Source of the DNA: Algoriphagus boseongensis
Lineage (GTDB): Bacteria > Bacteroidota > Bacteroidia > Cytophagales > Cyclobacteriaceae
Reading direction: 5' to 3'
NCBI RefSeq assembly: GCF_004362805.1
Contig: NZ_SNYF01000009.1
Span: 172,622 to 236,621, forward strand
Length of the DNA: 64,000 nucleotides
The notes beneath the pieces are model-generated. The model was not told the origin of the DNA, did no database searches, and saw only the letters and a program-made list of their open reading frames with translations. Of the stretch, positions 25,994-34,612 are shown piece by piece. Numbering within the stretch: position 1 is the first letter of the stretch; every line of letters starts with the position of its first letter. Position numbers and translations under genes: made by a program.

Positions 25994-27583
25994 ATGTTGA
26001 AGAAATTAGCGTTTACCTTTTTTGCCTTTGCAGTTTTTATTGCTCAGGCAATTTCACAAATCACACCTGCCCCCGACAGAGCAGAAGGGGATGGACCCTA
26101 TGACCGCCTGATTATTCGGGGAGTAACCTTGATTGATGGAACTGGTGCACCTCCGATCGGTCCAGTGGATATCGTAGTAGAAAAGAATAAAATCGCCCTA
26201 ATCCAAGTTGTGGGCTATCCTGGACTTCCTATAAATGAGAATAGAAGACCAAAAGCAGATGAAAAAACAAAGGTATTGGAAATGCAAGGTCATTATCTTC
26301 TGCCCGGGTTTATTGATATGCATGCGCACATAGGAGGAACCGGACAGGGCACTCCAGCGGAATATGTATTTAAACTTTGGATGGGACATGGTGTAACTAC
26401 TATCAGGGACCCTTCAGCTGGGAATGGTTTGGCTTGGGTTTTAGACCAAAAGAAGAGATCATTAGCTAATCAGATTACCGCGCCAAGAATTCTCGCTTAT
26501 ACCTCTTTTGGTCAAGGTTCTGAAAAGCCAATCACCACCGCTGAACAAGCAAAGGCTTGGGTCAATGAGAATAAAGCAAAAGGAGCCGATGGAATCAAGT
26601 TTTTTGGTGCTAATCCAGAAGTCATGCAGGCCGCTATTTCTGAGAATAAGCGAATTGGTCTGCGTTCTGCCATGCATCACCAGCAGTTGGATGTGGCGCG
26701 TTGGAATGTGCTCAATTCAGCTCAGGCAGGGTTGACCTCAATGGAGCATTGGTATGGATTACCTGAGGCATTGTTTCAGGATAGAACCATCCAAGATTTC
26801 AGATTGGATTACAATTACCAAAATGAGCAACACCGTTTTGGGGAGGCTGGAAAGCTTTGGAAGCAAGCTGCACCTCCGTTTTCCGAGCATTGGAATAATG
26901 TAATGAATGAGTTGCTGGAGCTTGATTTTACGCTTTCTCCAACCTTTAACATCTACGAGGCCAATAGAGATCTGATGCGGGCCAGAACTCAGGAATGGCA
27001 TCAAGTTTATACCCTGCCGTCACTTTGGAGATTCTATGCTCCTAGTCGCCAATCTCACGGTTCCTATTGGTTCGACTGGACGACAGAAGAGGAAGTGCAG
27101 TGGAAAGAAAATTATCGCTTGTGGATGACTTTTGTGAATGAATACAAAAACAGAGGAGGAAAAGTCGTTGCTGGTTCTGATTCAGGGTTTATTTACCAGC
27201 TTTACGGCTTTGCCTATATCCGTGAGCTTGAACTTTTGAGAGAGGCAGGTTTCCATCCTTTAGAGGTAATCCGTGCGGCGACCTTGACCGGAGCTCAGGC
27301 TTTAGGAATGGAAAAGGAAATTGGATCTGTGGAAGTAGGCAAGTTGGCTGATTTTGTGATATTGGATGAAAATCCCCTTCAAAATCTAAAAGTACTCTAT
27401 GGCACAGGCTCCATCCGAATTGACGAAAACAATAAGCCTATTCGTGTGGGAGGCGTGAAATATACCGTCAAGGACGGAATCGTCTATGATGCCAAGAAGC
27501 TTTTGGAAGACGTAAGAAAAATGGTTGATGAACAAAAGGTAAAGGAAAACACCAAATTGACTCAGCCAGGATTGGATTGGTAA
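25994..27583 (+). CDS. exported amidohydrolase-superfamily enzyme
   Basis: The 529-residue protein (start at 25994, directly before the signal peptide ending AQAISQ) belongs to the metal-dependent amidohydrolases of the imidazolonepropionase/prolidase type. Motifs: the HxH pair in LPGFIDMHAHIGG, a conserved lysine in GADGIKFFGANPE, histidines in AMHHQQ and SMEHWYG, and the catalytic aspartate in VVAGSDSGF. The C-terminal GSVEVGKLADFVILDENPL closes the small beta domain. Likely substrate: a cyclic amide, dipeptide or related compound in the periplasm; it cannot be fixed from sequence. The frame is open to 25901, but that would start inside the fabI terminator. Confidence 0.85.
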   Translation: MLKKLAFTFFAFAVFIAQAISQITPAPDRAEGDGPYDRLIIRGVTLIDGTGAPPIGPVDIVVEKNKIALIQVVGYPGLPINENRRPKADEKTKVLEMQGHYLLPGFIDMHAHIGGTGQGTPAEYVFKLWMGHGVTTIRDPSAGNGLAWVLDQKKRSLANQITAPRILAYTSFGQGSEKPITTAEQAKAWVNENKAKGADGIKFFGANPEVMQAAISENKRIGLRSAMHHQQLDVARWNVLNSAQAGLTSMEHWYGLPEALFQDRTIQDFRLDYNYQNEQHRFGEAGKLWKQAAPPFSEHWNNVMNELLELDFTLSPTFNIYEANRDLMRARTQEWHQVYTLPSLWRFYAPSRQSHGSYWFDWTTEEEVQWKENYRLWMTFVNEYKNRGGKVVAGSDSGFIYQLYGFAYIRELELLREAGFHPLEVIRAATLTGAQALGMEKEIGSVEVGKLADFVILDENPLQNLKVLYGTGSIRIDENNKPIRVGGVKYTVKDGIVYDAKKLLEDVRKMVDEQKVKENTKLTQPGLDW

Positions 27584-27684
27584 ATTGACCAAAACTTAAC
27601 CAATGGAAAGAGAATGGAGAGCTTTAATCTTCATTCTCATTTTCTTTTTATCTTATGCCATTATCCCATGAACCCGAATTAACC

Positions 27685-28485
27685 ATGCCTACTATAGAAG
27701 TAAATGGAGTAAAACTTTTTTATGAGGACAAAGGTCAAGGTGAGGAAACACTCGTTTTTTCTCACGGCCTTCTTTGGAGTCATAAGATGTTTGCAGATCA
27801 GGTGGAAGTTCTTTCCAAGAATTATCGCGTGATAGCCTATGATCACCGCGGTCAAGGCCAAAGTGAAGTCAAAGGTCCATTTGATATGGATACCGTTGCT
27901 GCCGATGCAGCTGCTTTGATTGAGAAGCTGGAATTGGGAAAAGTGCATTTTGCGGGGCTTTCGATGGGAGGTTTTGTGGGAATGAGATTGGCAGCAAGAA
28001 GACCAGATCTGGTAAAATCTCTTATCCTGTTGGAAACTTCCGCTAATGCCGAACCGGTAGAGAATTTACCCAAATACAAAACACTCAATGGGATTGTCAA
28101 ATGGCTAGGTGTGATTCTTCCTGTAGCCAATAAAGTTATGCCCATCATGTTTGCTCAATCCTGGTTGACTGATTCCGCTAATTCTTCCAAGATTAAACTG
28201 TGGAAAAAGGAATTGATGGGGAATAAGAAGCCCATCACAGGCCCTGTTGAAGGAGTGATTTATCGAAAAGGAGTAGAGGATGAATTGGCTAATATCACAT
28301 GCCCTACAATGATCTTGGTGGGTGATGAGGACGTGGCTACTAAACCCGAAAAGGCCAAATTCATTCAGATGGGAATTTCAAATTCAGTTCTCCATGTGAT
28401 TCCCGGCGCAGGGCACAGCAGCTGTATTGAAAAACCAGATATGGTAAATCAGCAGATCTTGGATTGGCTCAAAGAGAAAAAATAA
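27685..28485 (+). CDS. alpha/beta-fold hydrolase
   Basis: The 266-residue protein is a classical single-domain alpha/beta hydrolase: oxyanion region FSHGLLWSH, YDHRGQGQSE, nucleophile Ser in GLSMGGFVG, acid in VGDEDVATKP, and catalytic His in GAGHSSCIEKP. It resembles esterases, haloperoxidase-like enzymes and 3-oxoadipate enol-lactonases; the substrate is unknown. No signal peptide, so cytoplasmic. The ATG at 27685 gives the family start (PTIEVNGVKLFYEDKG); an ATG at 27655 would add ten residues. A hairpin terminator follows the stop codon. Confidence 0.87.
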   Translation: MPTIEVNGVKLFYEDKGQGEETLVFSHGLLWSHKMFADQVEVLSKNYRVIAYDHRGQGQSEVKGPFDMDTVAADAAALIEKLELGKVHFAGLSMGGFVGMRLAARRPDLVKSLILLETSANAEPVENLPKYKTLNGIVKWLGVILPVANKVMPIMFAQSWLTDSANSSKIKLWKKELMGNKKPITGPVEGVIYRKGVEDELANITCPTMILVGDEDVATKPEKAKFIQMGISNSVLHVIPGAGHSSCIEKPDMVNQQILDWLKEKK

Positions 28486-28505
28486 AAGCCCCGAAGGGCT
28501 TTTTT
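28484..28505. terminator. bidirectional terminator between the hydrolase and GH16 genes
   Basis: AAAAGCCC (28484-28491) pairs with GGGCTTTT (28496-28503) around a CGAA loop, with T-runs after the stem on the plus strand and A-runs before it (T on the minus strand). The two convergent genes end at 28485 and 28504, so the stem serves both and overlaps the first stop codon. Confidence 0.85.
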
Positions 28506-29364
28506 AGTTTGATTGGAATACTCTGACAAAGTCAACGATCATGTGTTGTGGATAGGTGCTTGTCGCATCTGGAGATCCAGGCCAATTTCCGCCTACAGCC
28601 ACATTGAAAATAAAGAAGAAGTTTCTTCTAAATTCATCCAGCTGAGCTGGTTGAGTGTCAATTACATGGTATTGTTTGTTGTCCACTAGCCATCTTATGG
28701 ATTGTGCATCCCAGACGATTGAAAACACATGGAATTCATCGGAGAAAGTGCCTGAAGACAACTTATAATTTCCACCGAATTCTGCCCTCGATCCGTCATG
28801 TTCCCAATGTACGGTTCCATGAACCGTATTTTCTCTTCCTTGTCCTCCCACCATTTCCATGATGTCAATTTCTCCACAAGCAGGCCATCCAACTGTTGAG
28901 AAATTAGACCCAAGCATCCAAAGAGCTGGCCAAATTCCTTGGCCTTTTGGTAGAACAGCCCTGATATCTATTCTTCCGTAGCGGAACTGCTTCTTGTCTT
29001 TTGTGATAATTCTGGATGAAGTGTATTCCTTTCCACCAAAGGATTCCTTTTTGGCAGTAATGATCAAATTCCCTTGTTGAAGAGTGGTGTTCTGAGGTCT
29101 ATAATATTGCAACTCATTATTTCCCCATCCATTTTGACCATTTCCTACCTCATGAGTCCAGTTTGCTTCATTTAAGGCATTTCCATCAAAATTGTCTTCC
29201 CAAACCAAAGTCATACCATCATAAGAGGTAGGAGTATTAAAGCCTGTGGTTGGAATGGTGATAGTCGATCCTTGGCCTGAGTCTGGAGTTCCATCCTCAT
29301 CTGATACACAGCAACTAAGACTTAGACAGGTAGCTATAAACAAAAAGTTCATTCTATTTTTCAT
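28504..29364 (-). CDS. glycoside hydrolase family 16 beta-glucanase, lipoprotein
   Basis: The 286-residue protein (ATG at 29364) starts with a lipoprotein-type signal (FLFIATCLSLSCC; Cys18 or Cys19), a short Ser/Thr/Gly linker, and a GH16 domain from about residue 50: WEDNFDG, NNELQYYRPQN, GRIDIRAVLPKGQGIWPALWMLG, catalytic E165-I-D-I-M-E170, GTVHWEHDG, and the C-terminal FNVAVGGNWPG. The E-x-D-x-x-E form is that of laminarinases and related beta-1,3-glucanases, which cut inside the chain. It would act on the cell surface or in the periplasm. An intrinsic terminator separates it from the gene upstream, so it may be expressed less than that gene. Confidence 0.92.
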   Translation of the reverse strand: MKNRMNFLFIATCLSLSCCVSDEDGTPDSGQGSTITIPTTGFNTPTSYDGMTLVWEDNFDGNALNEANWTHEVGNGQNGWGNNELQYYRPQNTTLQQGNLIITAKKESFGGKEYTSSRIITKDKKQFRYGRIDIRAVLPKGQGIWPALWMLGSNFSTVGWPACGEIDIMEMVGGQGRENTVHGTVHWEHDGSRAEFGGNYKLSSGTFSDEFHVFSIVWDAQSIRWLVDNKQYHVIDTQPAQLDEFRRNFFFIFNVAVGGNWPGSPDATSTYPQHMIVDFVRVFQSN

Positions 29365-29383
29365 AGTAGTTAAGATTATGGGT

Positions 29384-29418
29384 AAAAAAACTCCTGATTG
29401 AAGCCTCAATCAGGAGTT
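29384..29418 (-). terminator. intergenic terminator/attenuator upstream of the GH16 gene
   Basis: Bases 29389-29401 and 29406-29418 are a perfect 13-bp inverted repeat (AACTCCTGATTGA) with a 4-base loop. On the minus strand it is followed by a run of seven T (29384-29390). It lies 14 bases after the stop of the tandem-repeat lipoprotein gene and 20 bases before the GH16 start. Confidence 0.85.
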
Positions 29419-29431
29419 AAAATCAAATCGA

Positions 29432-30832
29432 TTATTCTGAAATCAACTTAAATGTCCACCATACTCCGGTGCCAGCCTCGATTTGTAGAGTCATTTTTTT
29501 CTTGCCTCCATCCTCTGTCAAACTAACTACCTGATAGGTTACGTCGTTTGGTACAGCTGTATTTGGTAATTCCCCTGCATTCACTGCTTTTGGCAATGCT
29601 ACGTGAGCACCTTTACCAACCAGTTTAAGAGATGTTCCTGTAAACTGATAAGTGAAGCTTCCAACTCCATCATGAGGCGCCTTAGGAGTTCCACATCCTT
29701 CGGCGGCACCTTGCCATGTTTCCAACCAAGTAGATCCACCCATATCCAAAGAGAAAGATCCGTCAGCTCCAAAAGTGTAAACATCGTCAAAGAAACAAGC
29801 TCTTGTAGTCACGTCTGCAGTAGAGTTGAAATACCATTCTCTACTTCCAGCAGTTGGACCAACAGCCAAAGCAGCTTCAACTGGTTCCATTTTCCACTTT
29901 CCTACAATCGAAGCAGGAGCCGGGGCAGCACCAGAAATCAATTTGAAATCCCACCAAACGCCATTGCCTGCTTGGATTCTCAAGGTCATTCTTCTAGTGT
30001 TACCTGTCTTAGTTTGTTCTACAATAGTGTAAGCGATTTGGTTTGCTACTGCAGCACCATTGGAGATTTCGCCTGCATTGTTCACTTTAGCCAAACCAAC
30101 GTGTGCGCCTCTTCCGATTAGCGTCAAAGTGGTAGTGGTATAGGTGTAAGTAAATGAACCAACACCATCGAAAGGAGCCTTTGGAGCGCCACAGCCATCT
30201 GCTGCTACACCTTGCCATTGTTCAAGCCAAGTTTGGCTACCCATGTCGATTTTAAATGTACCGTCAGCATTGAACGTATATTTATCATCAAAGAAACATG
30301 CTCTTGCAGCTACATCGCCAGCAGAGTTTTGGTACCATTCACTGCTTCCTGGAGCAGGGCCTACTTTCATAGCTCCAGCAATTGGTTCCATAGACCAAAC
30401 ACCAGAAATGTCAAATGCTGGCTTTGCGGAAGCGACAGTGAATGATAGGTTTTCTGTACCTTCGTTTCCGTTGCTGTCAGTTGCCTTGATATCTAGATTA
30501 TATTGGCCAGGCTCGAATCCTCCTGCGATTACAAGATTTATAGTCTGAGATTCTCCTGATAATTCTTGTGAGCCTGATTTTACAGTAGCTCCACCTTTTG
30601 TCACTGCATAAGAAAAATTATCAAGTGTACTGATTGTTCCGTTGTCTACTCCATCTGAAAGAGTAACGTCAATTTTAAAATCTTCACCTTCTGTCAATCC
30701 GCTCAAAACTGAACTTAAAGTAATTTTGGGTGCGGTATCAACAATTGGAAAATCTGTATATCCATTGTCGCAGGACCAAATGAAGGCCAGCATGGATAGT
30801 AAAGCTGAGAAATTGATAACCTTTTGTTTCAT
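29432..30832 (-). CDS. surface lipoprotein with one Ig-like and two tandem ~155-residue repeat domains
   Basis: The 466-residue protein is a lipoprotein (FIWSC21). Residues of about 35-135 look like a PKD/Ig-type beta-sandwich. Two copies of one domain follow: residues 143-299 and 310-465, sharing W-x-MEP, ARACFFDD or TRACFFDD, YTF-x-ADG, DMG-x-x-TWLE-x-W, GCG-x-PKAP, DGVGSFTY, GAHV-x-L, and GVWW-x-FKLIS. The repeated Trp and Gly-Asp surface is what one expects of a carbohydrate-binding domain, but no CBM family is recognised. With GH16 next to it, a glucan-capture role like that of SusE/SusF is inferred. Its stop lies 14 bases from the terminator before GH16. Confidence 0.78.
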   Translation of the reverse strand: MKQKVINFSALLSMLAFIWSCDNGYTDFPIVDTAPKITLSSVLSGLTEGEDFKIDVTLSDGVDNGTISTLDNFSYAVTKGGATVKSGSQELSGESQTINLVIAGGFEPGQYNLDIKATDSNGNEGTENLSFTVASAKPAFDISGVWSMEPIAGAMKVGPAPGSSEWYQNSAGDVAARACFFDDKYTFNADGTFKIDMGSQTWLEQWQGVAADGCGAPKAPFDGVGSFTYTYTTTTLTLIGRGAHVGLAKVNNAGEISNGAAVANQIAYTIVEQTKTGNTRRMTLRIQAGNGVWWDFKLISGAAPAPASIVGKWKMEPVEAALAVGPTAGSREWYFNSTADVTTRACFFDDVYTFGADGSFSLDMGGSTWLETWQGAAEGCGTPKAPHDGVGSFTYQFTGTSLKLVGKGAHVALPKAVNAGELPNTAVPNDVTYQVVSLTEDGGKKKMTLQIEAGTGVWWTFKLISE

Positions 30833-30854
30833 GACTTTTTTTTATTCGAATCTC

Positions 30855-30870
30855 ATTGAGTTTACTCAAT
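30855..30870. promoter_or_regulatory. 16-bp inverted repeat, possible operator of the glucan locus
   Basis: ATTGAGT and ACTCAAT are separated by TT, in the region upstream of the lipoprotein gene (start at 30832) and facing the divergent regulator gene (31027). A palindrome here could be the site of the LuxR-type regulator. I cannot test whether it recurs. Confidence 0.35.
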
Positions 30871-31026
30871 AAGTCAAATCTGCAATACCTACAATATTTC
30901 ATCAGTCTCTAAAATACAATACATCAAAAATTCATCATTTCAATCAAAAAAGTTGTTTCAGGACTTCTAATTCAACATTTTTATCAAAAAACAAATTCTC
31001 AATAATTGCAGTTCTATTTCACAAGC

Positions 31027-33939
31027 ATGAAGGTGTGTTTTGAGAGGTATAAGAAGAAATTGTGGCTTAGATGGTTTTATATAATCATCTATATTTTTTG
31101 GATTGCCCCAATTCAAGCTCAAAACAATGAAGTGATTTATGGTCATCCCTTTATTACAAACTATAGTGCAGCCTCCTACAAAGCCGGAATCCAAAACTGG
31201 GACATCATACAAGGAAGCAATGGACGAATTTTCGTCGCAAATAATTTAGGCCTTTTAGAATTTGATGGAAATTCCTGGAAAAGATTCGGGCTCAACAACA
31301 CCAAAGTAAGGTCTGCATTTTGGGGAGAAGACGGAAAAATTTATGTGGGTAGCCAAGCTGATTTTGGCTTTCTTTCACCGAATGAAAAAGGTGAGCTAGA
31401 GTATAATTCTCTAGCGGATAGTTTGCCGGAAGGTTTGAAGGATTTTGATGAAACTTGGAAGGTTTACAGTGTTGGGAAGAAGATTTTTTATTGCACATTC
31501 AAAAGAATATATGTGTATGAGGATGGAAAAACAAGTACCATTGATGCTGATGAACGACTTGATATTTCATTTTTAGTAGAAAATCAGATTTATACCCAAA
31601 TTCAAGGAAAAGGCCTTTATTTCGCCAATGAGGATGGTTTTGAGATAATTCAAAACGGCGATTTTTTTAAGGATAAACGAATTTCAAATATTCTAAGCTT
31701 CGGAAAAGGACAATGGTTAATCACCACATTTTCCCACGGCGTATATATCTATGATGGTTCAATCCGACCATTTGAATTAGATGATAGTTTTTGGAAGAAT
31801 GATTTTTTGATCAATTATTCCACTCGACTGAAAAATGGAAACCTTGCCTTGGCAACGCAGAATGCCGGACTTTTTGTATTGGATAATTCAGGCAGATTAG
31901 TCATTCATCTGGATAAAGAATCTGGTTTGATGGATTTGACTATCAATTATGTTTTCGAAGATGCACAGCAAGGCTTATGGCTAGCGATGAACAATGGAGT
32001 AGCCAGAGTAGACTTAAATTCCCCATTTTCTTCAATTGATGATAGAATGGGGCTTTTGGGTTCTGGTTATGCTGCCTTGAAAACCGACCAAGGGGTCTAC
32101 CTCGGAACCAATAATGGGCTTTTCTTATGGAAGAATGGCAAGGTTAAGTTTGTGGAAGGTACAGCTGGTCAGGTATATTCCATCCAGAATATTTATGGAA
32201 AGTTGATCTTAGGCCACCACAATGGGACTTTTTTGGTGGAGGATTTACGAGCCAAACAAATTTCTACAGAACAAGGAGCCTGGCTTTTTAAGAAATATCC
32301 AAGCAAATCTAATTTCTTAATTCAAGGAAATTATACAGGATTAAGTCTTTTTGAATGGAAAGACAATACCCTTCAGTTTATTCAAAAAATAAAGGGATTT
32401 GATGAATCCTCCAGAGTCATGGAATTTGATGGGAATACCCTTTGGATTGCGCACGGGTACAAAGGCGTATTCAAAATTAAGTTTAATGATGACTTGACTG
32501 AGGTAGTAGAAAGTAAGGTCTATGACAGTAGACAAGGTTTCCCGACCAATGTGCTGATCAATGTATACAAGATTGCTAACCAACTTATTTTTACTGCAAA
32601 TGGTGGATTTTATGGCTATGACCCGTCCACAGATTCATTTAAGCCACTGGCTGAGTACAATGATCTTTTTAGATATGGGACGGTGATGGCGGATTTGGAG
32701 CCAGATGATTTGGGAAACATCTATTTCATAGAGCAAACCAAATTGGGGGTGATTCAGCCGCAGCCTAACCATCAATTGAAACTTCATTATGCCCCTTTTA
32801 ACAAAATCAAGAGCCTTTGGAATGATGATTTGGCCAATATAATTGCATTGGACAACCAAAACATCCTCATTGGCGGGAAGGAAGGTTTTATTCACTATAA
32901 TCCGCAAAAGGACATTCCTCAAGAAAATGTTACACCGGTGATTTTTAGGGAAATTTCCAATCAAGGAGTAGAAAATCAAATGATTTTTTCTGGTCATACC
33001 TCCAGTGGAGAAATGCCATCATCCCTGATAAATCGAGAATTCTCTTTTGCCCAGAATTCATTTTCATTCGATTTTGTCACACCCCATTTCGAGAGTGGAT
33101 CCGAGATTTTATATCAATACCTTCTTGAAAATTACGATGAAGACTGGTCGGATTGGACTTATGATACCAGGAAAGAGTATACCAACCTGAGAGAAGGTAA
33201 TTATGTGTTCAAAGTCCGAGCAAAGACAATCTTCGATGAAATAACCCCTACAGCCGAATTCGCATTTATAATCCGTCCCCCTTTCTACAGGACTTTTTGG
33301 GCTTATGGAATTCTAAGTATCGGTGTCATTTGTGTTCTTTTCTTGGGATTTAGATGGCTTGATAAAAAACATAAGTCTGAAACCCAAGAATTGGAACAAG
33401 AAAAAAACAAAGCCCTTTTGAGAAAGGATTCGGAGATTGAATCACTTACTCAAAAGTCTGAAAAAGAAATCATGAAGCTAAGAAACTCCAAGCTTCAAGC
33501 TGAAGTAGATTTTAAGAATCAGGAATTGACTTCATCAGCTATGCATTTGATTCAGAAAAATCAATTGTTGAACACAGTCAAAAACTCTCTTAAGAATCTG
33601 GTAAAAGATGAAAAGTCCAGTCCGTTGAATACCCAACTCAACAGATTGATCAAACAAATAGACAAAGATTTGGAAGGAGGAGAAGAGTGGACTCAATTCG
33701 CTGAAAATTTTGATCAGGTTCACGGAAATTTCATTACCCGTCTTAAGGAGAAATATCCTGATTTAACTCCACAGGAAATAAAGTTTAGTGCTTACATCCG
33801 AATGAATCTGAATACCAAAGAGATTGCAAACCTTTTGGGAATTTCGGTTAGAGGAGTGGAAATAGGAAGATATAGGGTTAGGAAAAAATTGGGACTTACT
33901 AGACAAGATAACCTTAGCGATTTCCTTTTGAGATTCTAA
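31027..33939 (+). CDS. membrane-bound propeller/Y_Y_Y sensor with LuxR-type DNA-binding domain
   Basis: The 970-residue protein (ATG at 31027) is a regulator of the SusR-like, kinase-less type. Parts: signal peptide (ends IQAQ), periplasmic beta-propeller of two-component-regulator repeats (about 40-650; for example GRIFVANNLGLLEFDGNSW, LALATQNAGLFVLD, GVYLGTNNGLFLWKNG), a Y_Y_Y (triple tyrosine) domain (about 690-755; YQYLLENYDEDWSDW, YTNLREGNYVFKVRA), one membrane helix at about 757-775, a coiled coil, and a C-terminal LuxR/GerE HTH (TPQEIKFSAYIRMNLNTKEIANLLGISVRGVE). Direct coupling of outside sugar sensing to DNA binding is inferred. It is divergent from the lipoprotein-GH16 pair, which it probably controls. 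Confidence 0.9.
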   Translation: MKVCFERYKKKLWLRWFYIIIYIFWIAPIQAQNNEVIYGHPFITNYSAASYKAGIQNWDIIQGSNGRIFVANNLGLLEFDGNSWKRFGLNNTKVRSAFWGEDGKIYVGSQADFGFLSPNEKGELEYNSLADSLPEGLKDFDETWKVYSVGKKIFYCTFKRIYVYEDGKTSTIDADERLDISFLVENQIYTQIQGKGLYFANEDGFEIIQNGDFFKDKRISNILSFGKGQWLITTFSHGVYIYDGSIRPFELDDSFWKNDFLINYSTRLKNGNLALATQNAGLFVLDNSGRLVIHLDKESGLMDLTINYVFEDAQQGLWLAMNNGVARVDLNSPFSSIDDRMGLLGSGYAALKTDQGVYLGTNNGLFLWKNGKVKFVEGTAGQVYSIQNIYGKLILGHHNGTFLVEDLRAKQISTEQGAWLFKKYPSKSNFLIQGNYTGLSLFEWKDNTLQFIQKIKGFDESSRVMEFDGNTLWIAHGYKGVFKIKFNDDLTEVVESKVYDSRQGFPTNVLINVYKIANQLIFTANGGFYGYDPSTDSFKPLAEYNDLFRYGTVMADLEPDDLGNIYFIEQTKLGVIQPQPNHQLKLHYAPFNKIKSLWNDDLANIIALDNQNILIGGKEGFIHYNPQKDIPQENVTPVIFREISNQGVENQMIFSGHTSSGEMPSSLINREFSFAQNSFSFDFVTPHFESGSEILYQYLLENYDEDWSDWTYDTRKEYTNLREGNYVFKVRAKTIFDEITPTAEFAFIIRPPFYRTFWAYGILSIGVICVLFLGFRWLDKKHKSETQELEQEKNKALLRKDSEIESLTQKSEKEIMKLRNSKLQAEVDFKNQELTSSAMHLIQKNQLLNTVKNSLKNLVKDEKSSPLNTQLNRLIKQIDKDLEGGEEWTQFAENFDQVHGNFITRLKEKYPDLTPQEIKFSAYIRMNLNTKEIANLLGISVRGVEIGRYRVRKKLGLTRQDNLSDFLLRF

Positions 33940-34015
33940 AGATCATTTTTTGACTAATCTGCTATTCCTTTAAAGCATTCTAAAAGCTTTCATTTCAATA
34001 AAATCTAATTTTTTT

Positions 34016-34046
34016 TTTGGATGAGTGAAACCTTTTCCTACATTTG
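34016..34046 (+). promoter_or_regulatory. canonical Bacteroidota promoter of the marR gene
   Basis: TTTG at 34016-34019, then exactly 19 bases, then TACATTTG at 34039-34046: a perfect match to TTTG-N19-TAnnTTTG. The predicted start point (about 34052) lies inside the palindrome that follows. Confidence 0.85.
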
Positions 34047-34047
34047 C

Positions 34048-34059
34048 ATGTATATACAT
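34048..34059. promoter_or_regulatory. MarR operator 1 (12-bp palindrome ATGTATATACAT)
   Basis: The palindrome directly follows the -7 element, covering the predicted transcription start of marR. Its core TGTATATACA, and the following TTAAATTCA, recur upstream of yceI. A MarR dimer binding here would repress its own gene. Confidence 0.72.
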
Positions 34060-34079
34060 TAAATTCAATTGTAAATAAA

Positions 34080-34532
34080 ATGGGAAAAATAGAAGAAGCC
34101 ATACAGCAGAAAGAATTTAAAGATCCTTTCAACAAGGCTGTGGTGAATTTGATGTTTACCCATAGTTACTTGGTGACAGCTCAGAATTCTTTATTCAAAC
34201 CCCATGATCTTTCTCCGGAACAATATAATGTCCTGAGGATCCTAAGAGGGCAAAATGGAGAACCCACTACAGTTTCTTCTATTCAGGATCGAATGCTAAA
34301 TAAAATGTCAAATGCTTCTCGATTGGTCGAAAAGCTGAAGCAAAAAGGCCTAGTCAAAAGAGAAGAATGTCCAAGCGACAGACGACAAGTAGATATAGTG
34401 ATCACTGAAAAAGGAATGGATTTATTGAAAACTCTGGAAAAGCAGGTTGAAAATTCCAATTCCCATATTATCCAGTTATCTCCAGAAGAAGCGGTTCAAC
34501 TGAATGACCTTCTGGATAAGCTCAGAGGCTAA
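34080..34532 (+). CDS. MarR-family transcriptional repressor
   Basis: The 150-residue protein has the MarR winged helix: LSPEQYNVLRILRGQ, then VSSIQDRMLNKMSNASRLVEKLKQKGLVKREE, the wing CPSDRRQVDIVIT, and helical dimer ends. A single cysteine lies at the wing. The start at 34080 is chosen because it follows the promoter and operator; an open frame to 34044 would put the start inside the promoter. The downstream yceI-dioxygenase-esterase set resembles genes controlled by MhqR (a MarR protein) in Bacillus and Staphylococcus, so a quinone or electrophile signal is inferred. The yceI gene has the same operator core. Confidence 0.85.
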   Translation: MGKIEEAIQQKEFKDPFNKAVVNLMFTHSYLVTAQNSLFKPHDLSPEQYNVLRILRGQNGEPTTVSSIQDRMLNKMSNASRLVEKLKQKGLVKREECPSDRRQVDIVITEKGMDLLKTLEKQVENSNSHIIQLSPEEAVQLNDLLDKLRG

Positions 34533-34551
34533 AAAAATTTAAACTATTGCG

Positions 34552-34561
34552 TGTATATACA
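34552..34561. promoter_or_regulatory. MarR operator 2 upstream of yceI (TGTATATACA)
   Basis: Perfect 10-bp palindrome, same core as operator 1, followed after one extra base by the same TTAAATTCA. It lies 51 bases before the yceI start codon. A convincing promoter octamer was not found next to it. Confidence 0.65.
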
Positions 34562-34612
34562 GTTAAATTCACAACACATAAAACAAATCGTTAAACTTTA
34601 ATCAATACAATT

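Noticed and set aside
29603..30121. 172-codon plus-strand frame with many Ser/Cys residues inside the tandem-repeat lipoprotein gene
   Set aside because: It mirrors the repeats on the opposite strand; similar pieces recur at 30212-30445, as expected of a shadow.
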